64,000 bases of DNA from Yarrowia lipolytica. Taxonomy: Eukaryota > Ascomycota > Dipodascomycetes > Dipodascales. The notes beneath the pieces are model-generated. The model did not search any database. It was not told the DNA's origin and saw only the letters and a list, made by a program, of their open reading frames with translations. Location: assembly GCF_001761485.1 (NCBI RefSeq), contig NC_090775.1, forward strand, positions 62,001 to 126,000, read 5' to 3'. The position numbers and the translations under genes are program-made. This document shows, piece after piece, positions 35,619 through 45,856 of this stretch. Each line of letters begins with the position of its first letter. The first letter of the stretch is position 1.

Positions 35619-36439
35619 TTGCAACGACGCCGTTTGCTGGCCTGTGGCGCGTGTTGTGTGTTGTTCTGCTATCGATTCCGACGCGTGATCTATATATTAA
35701 AAATAAATAAAATCGCGGTGCACGTATTTTTAAAGTTTTTTCCTTTTCTCTTTTTTTTCCTTTTTTTATTATTTTTATTTTTTGGCGATGACAAACCTGA
35801 AAAATGGAGCTGTTGGATATTGGAGGGGCTCATTGGATAGGGAATCTTGCGGAGATGACGGTAGATCTTTTTGATTTCAATTGTGAGGTCCCGAGGTCGT
35901 TTCTGAGTGACATATTGGACGTAACTCTCTGAATAATGTGTAAGTCTTTGGCTGACATGTTTACTTAAGATGAATGTGTCCCATAGTTGGAGATTAGTTA
36001 GAATCTGGGACGTAGTCAGGTTTTTTGTTTAAAAAAACATAAAAACATAGTGTGGACAGAGATGTGACCAGGACAACTAATAGACATCAAAGTACGGCAT
36101 AATTGCAGGAAAATAACGACAAAAACACGGTGAAGTGATTTATATGTTTTCCTTCTCTGTAATGTCATTATCTATCGAGATTTCAGCTACACAAACATCA
36201 CTAACTCAGGACAATTGATTAGTATGCACTTTACTTACCGTGACAGAGTAAATCAACAAAAAAGTCACTCTACTTGGCGAGAATACTTTTCGCGCCATGT
36301 GTCCACCGAGGTCACGTGTCTTATTTGTTGATTTCAACGCATCTGAGCTCTCTTTGGCGGCTCACCTGCTGCTGCTGTGTGCTATCTGCGACTGTCTGTG
36401 GCTATCTACTGGCCCAATGACTCGCAATAGTGCCTCCCA
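35619..36439. other. Promoter side of RAD9 and 3' side of the F-box gene
   Basis: 820 bases without a gene. It has AT-rich and T-rich stretches (35740-35790) and a CACGTG near 36313. An ATATATTA word near 35692 lies about 75 bases before the RAD9 start and could act as its TATA element. Confidence 0.5.
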
Positions 36440-37639
36440 CTACCACACAAGATCCTGTCTTGCCTCCAACCCTTGCAACGACACAAACAAAGCAAACGCC
36501 TTCATCACCGGCGGTTCCGGCTCCTCTCCCGACGCCTCGGCATCTTCAGCGTCGAGACAGTTGATTCCGGGAGCCGACACGTTGTAAAACGGAGTCACAT
36601 CGTCACAGGCGTATTTGGCGGCATGGAATCCGAATCGCTGAGGTTGAGACAGTTGGTGAGTCAGAGGAAAGATTTCGTTGGTGAACATGTTCCACATCAG
36701 CTGCTTGTTTCGGTCCCGGGTGCCCAGAAAAGCGTAGCCGTCACAGCCTATATACAGGCAGTACTTGATTTTGAGGGGGCGCGTGGAGCGGCTGTAGATA
36801 ACAGTGGTAGGTGGTTCTGGACCTCTTTTCGATGTTGTATCCGTCCCAGCCTCCGAACCATTGAGACATACCTGAACGCAATTGAGCTTTCGCCTGGAGA
36901 AAAAGTAAAAGAGACCGTTGAAACACACCACCGGCTTTTGACACGTGAACAGCAGCCTGAGTCCTCCTCCGGTCACGTGGAAAAACTCCCCATAGTGGAT
37001 ATCTCCCTCTGGTTCAATTTCGTCAATGATATGGAGAAACAGGTGCGATCCAGACGTCAGCAGGCGATACTTTTGACACACTGGAAGAGATGTGTTCACG
37101 TCGGGCTCCAGACCAGGCGAGTTTCGGTACTTGACCACAAGAATTCCTCTGATCATGGTAGTCACGTCCTGGTAGATGACCAGAACAGCCAGCAGTTGAG
37201 GCAGGGACAGAATCTCCTGGAAGTCCGGAGCACTCCAGACGTCCACGTTGGCAAAGGAGACTTGGATTCCGTACTTGCTGGTGTACACGGAGGGTTGCGA
37301 TGGTGAGAGGGATATTCGCAGGAGTTGGGACGACTGATCTGGGGTCAAACTCTTGCTGAAGTTGAATTCACCATCGTCAAGGCCATCTCCAGGTCTATAC
37401 TTTAACCATGGCGCAAACGTCTTTCTGCTAACTCTCCAAACGAACTCCAGAGCACACTCTTTCCAGGTCTTGTATTGGCTCGTCTGGGGCTCGAACCACG
37501 GACATAGGGAGCTCATTCGGGAGCGGAAAACGTCCTCGGAAACCGCATATCTCCATGACGAGCTCGTTTGAGACAAAGAGACGATCGACGCCATGTCCAG
37601 ATGACTAGCGATGAGCTGAACCAGTTCCGACGGGAGCAT
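36440..37639 (-). CDS. F-box protein of unknown target
   Basis: A 399-residue protein. The N-terminus MLPSELVQLIASHLDMASIVSLSQTSSSWRYAV is a clear F-box (LP..L...I...L......L...S..W), the segment that binds Skp1 in SCF ubiquitin ligases. After it comes WKECALEFVWR, and the rest has no repeat family (WD40 or LRR) that I can recognise. The first ATG matching the F-box start is at 37639. The frame continues 16 codons through a TTG. The substrate-binding part may be a diverged beta-propeller, but I cannot show that. It is likely a ubiquitin-ligase adaptor by family, with no known substrate. Confidence 0.75.
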   Translation of the reverse strand: MLPSELVQLIASHLDMASIVSLSQTSSSWRYAVSEDVFRSRMSSLCPWFEPQTSQYKTWKECALEFVWRVSRKTFAPWLKYRPGDGLDDGEFNFSKSLTPDQSSQLLRISLSPSQPSVYTSKYGIQVSFANVDVWSAPDFQEILSLPQLLAVLVIYQDVTTMIRGILVVKYRNSPGLEPDVNTSLPVCQKYRLLTSGSHLFLHIIDEIEPEGDIHYGEFFHVTGGGLRLLFTCQKPVVCFNGLFYFFSRRKLNCVQVCLNGSEAGTDTTSKRGPEPPTTVIYSRSTRPLKIKYCLYIGCDGYAFLGTRDRNKQLMWNMFTNEIFPLTHQLSQPQRFGFHAAKYACDDVTPFYNVSAPGINCLDAEDAEASGEEPEPPVMKAFALFVSLQGLEARQDLVW

Positions 37640-38758
37640 GACAATGGGGTGTTGGCAATGGGACGGAGGGGTATGAGAAAGACCCAATCAACAGTTGATC
37701 GGGCTTGGGTATAATCGGTGCTATTTCAGGTCGATGTTTCAGGTCGACGTTCAGATTGGCGTTTCACACTGGTGATGGTGTAGTGAAATGCTTCGCCTTA
37801 CAAGTGCATGCATGCACATCAAGTGCAAAAGCCTTGCCCAATCCATGAGCTCTCGAATAGCACAAAAAATGACCAAAAAGGCCAGAAAAACAAGGCCTGG
37901 CCGAGATTTATTTCATATGAGATATAAATCCACTCGTGGTAAAAAATACATATCCCTTTTGTACCCATAATACAACCCTCCGAGCCCCCCAAGATTCCCC
38001 CAAAGTCTTTAAGCTCAGTTTCAGCCGCATCATCTTGTTATGTGGAAAATCAGACATGACGCACACAAAATTCGTGCTAGAAAGCTGCTAGACATCTGGA
38101 AGAGATTTTAATTTGTTCAAATATCTCCAATAAATACTTATTAGAAATCTCAAGATATTCGATAGACCCTATCAACTACATCGAGGACGGTAAATTTCAA
38201 CACTTTTAACTAACAACTTTAGTTGAGTCTACTTAGTGAATACTTAAATAAAAAAGTTGGCTGGGGGTGCCATTCCAACGATCCAAAACTCCCACAGACA
38301 TAAAAAGTATACAATTGAAAAACCAATACTTTGTTTTTCAACAAATATCGACAAATAATCACCCCTTTCAGTACGATTGTTTCGAGATATCAGAGTTATA
38401 TATACCCAGCTATAAGTGTAATTAGTTGGAAATATACTTATAAGTACTTGGAAAATCTATAGAGTTCAAATGTGTTACAAAATAATTTTAAAATAAAACC
38501 ATCAAATCAGTAACTTGAACTGAACATTCTATAGGAACATTTTCTACTACTACTCTCTCCAAATACAACAGTGAATTTTTACTGTATTAACCTATACACG
38601 TCTCTCAAGAAAGACGTGATACGTATCCTTGCCATGGGGGCTCGGACAACCCCGGGAGGCAGCTAACAGCCGCGCGATTCACACGACTAAGCCTCACGAC
38701 TATGGAAAAGAAAACATTGTGCAATGAACTCCTCCAGGGCCGTGTATTTACAATCTAT
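37640..38758. other. AT-rich spacer between the F-box and BRE5-like genes
   Basis: About 1.1 kb, AT-rich, with no gene. A short frame at 37788-37970 begins just after the F-box promoter and has no motif. A GC-rich patch lies at 38630-38700. Confidence 0.5.
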
Positions 38759-40030
38759 TTAACGTCGCTTGGTTCCCTGACGCTTGTTAGAGTCTCTGTT
38801 TCCGGACGAGCCGCTTCCGCTACCGCCACCGTTGCTGGTTCCAGAGCCAGAGCCGGGCTTTCGGCGCTTTCGCTCGTCGATGATGATGGTCAGATCGCCG
38901 ACCTTGAGCTCCCGCAGCTCCAGAGCCTTTCGCAGCGTCTGGGCGTCGTTGAAGTCGACAAAAACGCTGTTCCTGGACTTGGTCACCTCGAAGTGTGAGA
39001 TGCCGTTGCCAATCTTCTTGAGCGCGGCCTCCACGACCGCCAAGTCTGTGTTGCCGTCCACGCCCTTGATGTATGCCGAGTGGAAGGTTCCCTTTCGGTT
39101 GCCGGCGGCCGAGGAGGCGGAGGACGTGGTTGCGGCCGCAACAGTGGGAGAGCTGGAAGGCTCCTTTTTGGCTACAGCAGCGGCAGCCACGGGCGAGGGG
39201 GTCTCGGCGGGGGTAGCAGAGCCCGCGGGAGCAGGCTTGTCAGAAGACCGGGCTCGGGCAGCCCAAGAGATAGGTCCCGAGGGCTTGGTAGGCTCAGCGG
39301 GGGCGGAGGTGGCTGCAGCAGGGGGGGCGGCAGCAGCTGTCTCCTTCTTGGGCTCCTCCTTGGTCTCAGGAGCAGCGGAAGCAGCGGAAGAAGAAGAGGC
39401 GGCAACAGGAGTGGCCGGAGTAGCAACAGGAGCAGCAACAGGAGCCTCCTTCTTGGGCTCATCCTTCTTGGGCTCCTCCTTCTTGAGGGCCTCCTCCTTC
39501 TTGGGCTCCTCCTTCTTGGTCTCCTCCTTCTTGGGCTCCTCCTTCTTTGGCTCCTTCTTCGCCTCAACCTCCTTCTTGGGCTCCTCCTTGACGTCCTCCT
39601 TAGGCTCCTCCTTGACATCCTCCTTGGCCACCTCTTCGTCGTCATCCTTCAGGAACCGGAACACGTCGCTGTAGATGGAGTAGTTGGTGCCGCTCTTGCT
39701 TTCGAGAACAACGGACTGCACAAACTTCTGAGGCACGCCATCGTCGGTGGACGACATCTGGCCGATGATCTGGATCAGAATGGACTTGTTGGGGCCCTCC
39801 ATGGCGTCCAGGCACGAGATGAGCGTCTTGCAGCCCTTGGTGTGCAGCTGGCTAATCCGCTCCTGGATGCTCTCTGTGCCAGAGATCGCGGCGGTGTCGT
39901 CCTGCTCCTTGCCGTGCAGCAGCTTCGCATCGACGTCGTAAAAGTGGTGCAGCTCGCTGGGGTCCGAGTGCAGTCGCTTAAAGTACTGCGACACAAACAG
40001 CCATGCAATCTGTTCAGCGGTGGGGGACAT
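38759..40030 (-). CDS. Bre5/G3BP-like NTF2 and RRM protein
   Basis: A 423-residue protein. Residues 1 to about 135 form an NTF2-like domain (IAWLFVSQYFKRLHSDPSEL, FYDVDAKLLHG, SILIQIIGQMSS, FVQSVVLE, YSIYSDVFRFL). A Lys/Glu/Pro low-complexity middle (EEPKKE-type units, about 145-205) and an Ala/Ser/Pro region follow. An RRM-like domain (SAYIKGV..., NSVFVDFNDAQTLRKAL) and a Gly/Ser/Arg tail end it. This layout is that of Bre5 and G3BP/Nxt3. In yeast Bre5 partners Ubp3 deubiquitinase, and the family works in stress granules and mRNA handling. The ATG at 40030 gives a complete NTF2 start. An intron acceptor abuts it, so the 5' leader is probably spliced. Ortholog status to Bre5 is likely but not proved. 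Confidence 0.85.
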   Translation of the reverse strand: MSPTAEQIAWLFVSQYFKRLHSDPSELHHFYDVDAKLLHGKEQDDTAAISGTESIQERISQLHTKGCKTLISCLDAMEGPNKSILIQIIGQMSSTDDGVPQKFVQSVVLESKSGTNYSIYSDVFRFLKDDDEEVAKEDVKEEPKEDVKEEPKKEVEAKKEPKKEEPKKEETKKEEPKKEEALKKEEPKKDEPKKEAPVAAPVATPATPVAASSSSAASAAPETKEEPKKETAAAAPPAAATSAPAEPTKPSGPISWAARARSSDKPAPAGSATPAETPSPVAAAAVAKKEPSSSPTVAAATTSSASSAAGNRKGTFHSAYIKGVDGNTDLAVVEAALKKIGNGISHFEVTKSRNSVFVDFNDAQTLRKALELRELKVGDLTIIIDERKRRKPGSGSGTSNGGGSGSGSSGNRDSNKRQGTKRR

Positions 40031-40857
40031 CTGGGTTAGCGAGGTGAAGAAAAGTGCAAGTGCGGATCGCAGGCGAGGTCGTAAGACGGGAAAAAGACAC
40101 TATTGCTCGTCAGACTGGGTGCAAGAGACCAGCTTTTGTGTATGACAGCAGCAGATCTGTAGTGGAGATGCAGTATTGGGATCACAGATGTGGGTCTGTC
40201 GCCAGCTCACTAGCGATATGATGATGTCTGCGGTGATCTGTCGAGTGCTGTCTGTTGGATGCTGTACGTTGAGTGTTGCCTGACGAGCACTATCCGCTAA
40301 TGACGTGTCTTCTCTTTGACCTGTGAGTTGCTGTATCTTTTCTCTCTGCAGTCAGCCTGACAACTGCGTATGCGTGTATTCGTGGGACTGGCGGTAGGTG
40401 GGAGACCAAGATGGTCTGTAATGAACTGAATCAACACCCGAAAGGGCCAAATGAACACGTATGACAGCCCTAAATCAGCACCAACAGATCCGGTGGCCAA
40501 CATTCACTGAATTCATGTCAGCATTAGTCACATCAAAGTCACCACATAGTCACAGCAACAACATCATGATAGAACACACACAGTCAACAGCAGACAGAAG
40601 CAGCAAACAGCTCCAGCAACCAGCCAACAGCTCCATCCACCAGCCAACAACATAACCTGCGTCTCTCACCGCTCTCGTCGTCCTACCACCGTGTCTGTGC
40701 CTCACTCTCTGCCGCTCTCTACCTCCTCACATTGGGGACATTTCATCGTTGTTGATCCAAACACAAAGAGGCAGAAAAGAGCGAAATCAACACACACAGA
40801 CCGACACCGGAGACGTCACGTGGCCCATCTCCGAGCGCGGTGCCGCGCCATACTCAC
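40031..40857 (-). other. Probable 5'UTR intron of the BRE5-like gene
   Basis: On the minus strand GCTAACCCAG ends right before the ATG, matching the CTAAC-N-CAG acceptors of GLN1 and STE20. The best donor upstream is ACG|GTGAGTA at 40857. The short stretch above it has no ATG, so exon 1 would be untranslated. The acceptor is strong; the donor choice is less certain. Confidence 0.5.
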
Positions 40858-41425
40858 CGTAAAACGGATGTGATCAAAGACTAGGGTTGAGGGTCTTGAG
40901 GTGAAAGAAAAGCACTTTCATCAGGCGAACTTAAAACTACGGCTGACTAAGGTGGGTGGGTGAGTATGGGTTAGGTTAAGAGTGGTGGTGGAAAATTGTT
41001 CACCAGTTCGATTTTCCGCCATTTCAATGAATTTTTTGTTTTAATATTTCTTTTCGTTTTCCCAGATCAGTTCAATTCACCTGGAAATGAGCACAAAATA
41101 GTCTGGCTTTTGGTTGTTGCTTTAGGCTGAATGAAATAAATTTATAAAAATTAAAAATTTAAAAATTAAAAATTAAAAATGTATTTTTAAAAAAAACCAC
41201 AAAAGAAATAAAGAAATAAAAAAATACCAAAGGTCAATAAAAATGGAGAAAAATACAAATATACAAAAATACAAATACATCAATTCATTAAATCAAGGAT
41301 TTTTTTTTGTTTTTTCATTTAATTTTTTTCCCAAATCAATTCATATCTCTTAATCTGAAACCTAAAATCGCCCACCAATATGGAATTCCAAGCTCGACAA
41401 TTACACGATACTAATTCACTCCAAC
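40858..41425. other. Divergent promoter between the BRE5-like and CUS2-like genes
   Basis: About 570 bases. It is A/T-rich near the CUS2-like start (41130-41340, many AAAATT and AAATAC repeats) and carries GGGTTAG words near 40965. No gene is seen. Confidence 0.5.
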
Positions 41426-42649
41426 ATGTCAGACAACCAATTGGCGGAAATCGCGGCAATTGCCCCGTTACCGCCCGCCGGTGGAGACCCCGATCACGTG
41501 ACATACTCGACGATCAAGGGCACGTATCTGTATGAGAAGGAGGAAGATGGGACCATGTTCGAGTTTGACCATGTGACTAGAGGCTGGCGGTTGATAGAGG
41601 AGGAGGAGGAGGACAAGGAGGAGGAGGTGGAGGATAAGGGAGACGAGTTGGAAGCGGCTCTGGTTGCTGGGGAGACGACGGACACAACTGCGACTGCGAA
41701 GGCGGAACCGAGTGGGAGGGATACGGGCAAAAACCAGCCGGTTTCGGACAAGAAGGCGGTTCAGGAGCAGCTCAAAAAGAGGCGCAAAGAGGTAATTGAG
41801 GAGCGACGGAATGCGAAAAAGGCTCAGCAGAAGGGCGACAAGCCTCCTCAGAAGGCCATCTATGTCAGTGGGCTTCCTTCAACTGCTACCAACGATGAGC
41901 TGGTGGACATTTTCCAAAAGTACGGAGTGTTGGCCGAAGATGTTTACACTGGCAAGAAGAAGGCTCGGGTTTATGTCGATGAGCAGGGCAAGGGCAAGGG
42001 CGACGGTCTGGTGGTTTTTTTCAAGCCCGAAAGCGTGAAATTGGCGGTGGATATGCTGCACAATCAGCCAGTTTACGTTGGCGACACAATGGTCACTCTG
42101 AATGTCCAGCCGGCAGTTTTCGACAAGGAAAAGGGCAGTAGCGACAATAAGAAGCAAGAGACGAATTCCGGTCCCAATTACTCCGAAGAAGCCAAGGCCA
42201 AGGCCAAGAGGAAGTACACTCAATTGCAGCAAAGGCTCAACGATTGGGATGAGGAGGAGGTCAAACGAGTCAAGACGGAGTCTCGTGAAAAGTCGTCCAA
42301 GGTGGTCACTCTCAAACGGGTATTTACCATTCAGGAGCTCCAGGATGACGTGGATGCCGAAATGGACATCAAGGAAGATATTTATAACGGTTGTGGAGCT
42401 ATCGGAACAGTCACAAACGTGACTTTATACGACCTGGAGCCCGACGGAGTGGTGACCGTCAAGTTTGAAAGAGCTTCCGATGCCGCGGAGTGCGTGGAGA
42501 AGATGAACGGTCGCTTCTTTGGTGGCCAGAAACTCGAGGCATACATTGATTATGACGAGACCAAGTGGAGAAAGACTAAGGATCGGGGAGGTGATGAGGA
42601 AGATGAGGAGAGGCTGGAGAGGTTTGGAGAGTGGCTGGAGGGCGAGTAG
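41426..42649 (+). CDS. CUS2: Cus2/Tat-SF1-like U2 snRNP factor
   Basis: A 407-residue RNA-binding protein. The N-terminus has a short aromatic module (TYSTIKGTYLYEKEEDGTMFEFD...GWRL) as in Tat-SF1 relatives, then an acidic stretch. RRM1 covers about 144-233 (KAIYVSGLPSTATNDELVDIFQKYG). A charged linker and a second RRM follow at about 293-383, ending DGVVTVKFERASDAAECVEKMNGRFFGG. The GRFFGG turn resembles the RXF motif of U2AF-homology domains that bind ULM peptides of SF3b1/Hsh155. Cus2 and Tat-SF1 help fold and chaperone U2 snRNA/snRNP before spliceosome assembly in the nucleus. There is no intron. The order RRM then UHM, the acidic N-terminus and the length support the call. Confidence 0.82.
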   Translation: MSDNQLAEIAAIAPLPPAGGDPDHVTYSTIKGTYLYEKEEDGTMFEFDHVTRGWRLIEEEEEDKEEEVEDKGDELEAALVAGETTDTTATAKAEPSGRDTGKNQPVSDKKAVQEQLKKRRKEVIEERRNAKKAQQKGDKPPQKAIYVSGLPSTATNDELVDIFQKYGVLAEDVYTGKKKARVYVDEQGKGKGDGLVVFFKPESVKLAVDMLHNQPVYVGDTMVTLNVQPAVFDKEKGSSDNKKQETNSGPNYSEEAKAKAKRKYTQLQQRLNDWDEEEVKRVKTESREKSSKVVTLKRVFTIQELQDDVDAEMDIKEDIYNGCGAIGTVTNVTLYDLEPDGVVTVKFERASDAAECVEKMNGRFFGGQKLEAYIDYDETKWRKTKDRGGDEEDEERLERFGEWLEGE

Positions 42650-43156
42650 TATAGTATGTACTCTGTTAGATACACTTGGTCTCCATCTCGCCATAAGTGC
42701 GTGTATACTAATCATATAGATCGACAAATGGACAAGTTGAGTTCAATAGGGTATGACGCGCGAAGCCGAATCAATTACTTAACGTTAGTTTTTTGTATTT
42801 TTTTTATTTTATTTGTTATAACATAATAATATTGAAACGTCGATATTTTGTTTAAATAGTTACCATATTTACAAAATTGTTAAAATCATTGTTAAGATTC
42901 TGTATCCCAGGGTTTAGATATTGTTACAGTATCTGGAGAAGAACAAAGTAAACCTATGAAGCACGAATTTGTCATTGTATCCTGTCAAATATGACTTGAA
43001 GCAGCCTTCATATTGTCAGCTACTGGTGCAGTTTTGGATGTCTCCGAGAATGATTGAGTAGTGTTCCATTTCGACGCAGATTTAAACTGGAGGTTCTAAT
43101 CGGCTTTATGAAATAGATAGAAAACAAGTGTTACAACGGCAATAACTTCAAAAGCC

Positions 43157-43203
43157 AGGCCAATATTTCCAGGCCAATATTTCCAGGCCAATATTTCCAG
43201 GCC
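43157..43203. repeat. 14-bp tandem repeat (AGGCCAATATTTCC)
   Basis: Three identical copies begin at 43157, 43171 and 43185, followed by AGGCC. Each carries a CCAAT box. Confidence 0.95.
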
Positions 43204-43772
43204 GTTTTTATACTAACATAATACATTTTTATTTCATTTTTTGGCTAGTTCAATCGGTACAGTACCAGATAACTCCAACTAAATTTACTTGATAACCCAA
43301 CTGAAGAGTGAATCATTAATTTGAGTCGAAAATAGTCGTCGTCTGCTGATCGATATAAGTAGTAAAAGGCAATAAAAGTAGTATTAATTGAAATCTGGCA
43401 CTTATATTATTACTTTGATCCACTTTTTTATCTCCATAATATTGATTCTACACAGGTTTGATAGACTAGTGAGCAGATTGAATATATGCGTTTATTCTCT
43501 ATTTTAAACAAAATCAATTCAAATAGTTAGAAAATATGTTGATAAGTTCTTAAAGTAGCTTAGAAATTAGGAAATGTCTTATTAAATACAGTTAAAAATA
43601 CTTGGAAATCCTTCCACTACAACACAGTGGATAAGTCCCGTTACAGACCTATATGGTCAGTTTGAAGTCCAAAATTGTCTAAATATAAATATTTACAACA
43701 TGAGCACACTTTTCTCCTCGTCTCTTCCAGTCAATTGAGTCATCCATTGCAACTATCGTCGACTCACTCCCA

Positions 43773-43860
43773 GATTACGTGACTCCATCAATGTACTTCC
43801 AAGGTATTCAGATCACGTGATTCGATCAATGTACTTCCAAGAAATCCAGATCACGTGACT
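43773..43860. repeat. 38-bp tandem repeat with CACGTGA
   Basis: GATTACGTGA at 43773, GATCACGTGA at 43811 and GATCACGTGA at 43849 are exactly 38 bases apart. The intervening ATCAATGTACTTCCAAG is shared by the first two units. A fourth CACGTG follows near 43871. Confidence 0.93.
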
Positions 43861-45103
43861 TCAATTATCCCACGTGTCCGTTTGATTCTGTCTGGCTCAG
43901 TTTGCTGCCCCTGAATCGCAAAAAACTGCTCTTCTAATCCTAGCATCTACGGTCTCTGTTGAAACGCACCTCTTTTCTGGTCCCTCTTACCTGTGATTAC
44001 CAACCAGTTGAGGTCCATCTAATCGGTCCTTTGATTGTTACGACGGTGGCAAGACGGACATCAATCAGTTGATAGCTAGATTGTTCCTTCTCCACAGTCG
44101 TCACAACTCATCTCTACTAGTCCTGGATTCAGCTTATGGTCTTGGTCTCAGTAAAGAGAACATTGTGGTTTTAATATGTGAAATAAAGCATATCTGATTA
44201 AAATGTGATTTTATTTTTCACTGATTGATTTAGACATGACTACGGCTCACAGTGCCATGTTCTGCTTGAATTGGTGTTTGGCCTGAGCCATTTTTTGGGT
44301 GAATTAATTGAAGAGAAATAACAGCCAGTTGGAAATGGTGAAGTTCTGAGTACAAGAACTTGTACTACTTGTAGTAGGTCTTGGAGCAACTATTGGACAA
44401 GTTTTTACAATATTTTTGGGTCTTTGAATAAATACAGGTAGTATCCGATGCCACCAGTGGTACTCGTAGCTGTTCTAGTTGTAGCAGCTCTGTACCTGTC
44501 GTGAAAAATCCCTGTTTTGAATAGCATGGTGACATATCGGTCAAAACCGGTATTATTTTATTTATTCTAATGATTCATTACAGCTATATACCTAGGAAGC
44601 CGGGTTATTGGCGCTCAATGAATCATACACTTATAAATCGTTTCGATTTGCATTGCCAGTCGCGTGTCAGTTGGTTCGTCGACGCTTCGGTTTTTTATTT
44701 TTTATTTTTTTATTTTTCGATACTGCAATACCTCCTAGATATCGCCATAACCATCTCTCCTATACTGCATTATCACCACTCCAAGGTAGAGCAGTTGGGT
44801 CAACTGAGGCATTCTGAGCGGAGACAACTATCGACCCAGTTCGATCCTGAAAATGGTTTAAATTCAAGATCATGATAGCGGGTGGATATTAGTACTAAGA
44901 CGATTATTATTCTGTCTCCTGATCGATTCATAGATTCAGTCCCCCTCGCAGTGATTTATTATGTAATCAGCTCTCGTTCAGCTTGCAATCTACATTCCAG
45001 TTCAGACGTCATTCAAATCATCATTTTCATTAAATACATGTCGACACTCCAGCCGACTTGAGCGCCGACTTGAACACCGACTTCACTCCGTCTCCGTCTC
45101 CGT

Positions 45104-45856
45104 CTATTTCAGAACAGAAGCTCCGGACTGGGTGGGAGCATCAATGGCATCAAACAGCTGAACCACCTTCTCGGCGGTGGAGTTGGCAGAGGCGGGGTTG
45201 GCTCCGGTGACAATTCGATCGTCGGTGATGGAAAAGTCCTGGAAGGGGGTGGGAGGGGCCCGGTACTCGGCACCGGCCTCCTTGGCGATCTCGGGCACCA
45301 GCTTCTTGCCGTGCTTGGTAATGGCCTCGGAAACACCCATCTCCTTCTCACCCTCGGCGGTGAAACCGGTAATCACCTTGCCGGCCACAATGGGCTGGCC
45401 CTCCTCGTTCTTGATGGAGGCGAAGATGGCGGGGCCGTGGCAAACGGCAGAGACAATGCCGCCAGCAGCGTAGATGTCTGCGGCAATCTTTCCCAGAACG
45501 GGGGCGTTGACAAAGTCGAAAATGGCGCCGTGGCCGCCGGCAGCAAAGAAAACGCTGTAGTTGGAGGCGTCAATCTCCGACGCGGGCAGAATGCCATCCA
45601 GAACCAGGTTGTATTGCGACTGGGGGTTCTTCTGGGCATCGAGCTGCTCCTCGGTGGCAAACTTGGGGTCCAGCGAATGGGCGTCGTAGCCATACTTGCC
45701 GTCCTCGGACACAAACTGCACGTCGAAGCCGGCCTTCTGGAACACCTCGAACGGCTCGTAGGCCTCAGAGAAGAAGAGTCCCGTCTTGGATCCGTCGGGG
45801 TAGAAGGGGCCGTTGTAGTCGGTAACAGCAATCAGAGCTCGCTTGGGGAAAGACAT
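45104..45856 (-). CDS. Hsp31-like DJ-1/PfpI family protein
   Basis: A 250-residue cytosolic protein of the DJ-1/Hsp31 family. These are glutathione-independent glyoxalases (methylglyoxal to lactate) and stress chaperones. The catalytic trio of the Hsp31 branch is present: Glu31 in FFSEAYEPFE, Cys139-His140 in the nucleophile elbow AVCHGPAIF, plus the GGHGAIFDF loop. The C-terminus has KVITGFT..E and the RIVTGANPASA motif. Yeast Hsp31 has the same residues one position earlier and 237 residues. ATG at 45856 is chosen because it follows a TATA box by 64 bases and starts the core beta-strand (KRALIAVTDYNG). Codon bias is strong, suggesting high expression. Confidence 0.92.
   Translation of the reverse strand: MSFPKRALIAVTDYNGPFYPDGSKTGLFFSEAYEPFEVFQKAGFDVQFVSEDGKYGYDAHSLDPKFATEEQLDAQKNPQSQYNLVLDGILPASEIDASNYSVFFAAGGHGAIFDFVNAPVLGKIAADIYAAGGIVSAVCHGPAIFASIKNEEGQPIVAGKVITGFTAEGEKEMGVSEAITKHGKKLVPEIAKEAGAEYRAPPTPFQDFSITDDRIVTGANPASANSTAEKVVQLFDAIDAPTQSGASVLK

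Larger units (their letters stand above)
42650..45103. other. Gene-free spacer with tandem repeats
   Basis: About 2.45 kb, AT-rich, no gene recognised. It contains a 14-base CCAAT-bearing triplication at 43157, a 38-base CACGTGA array at 43773 and ACTTGTACTACTTGTAG words at 44360. A 101-codon frame at 44570-44875 has no motif. Confidence 0.5.

Noticed and set aside
34740-35840. 366-codon plus-strand frame across RAD9
   Set aside because: Antisense shadow of RAD9; the translation has no family motif, whereas the minus strand reads a recognisable Rad9 N-terminus.
39080-40039. 319-codon plus-strand frame across the BRE5-like gene
   Set aside because: Gly/Ser/Leu low-complexity antisense of the Lys/Glu/Pro and Ala-rich region.
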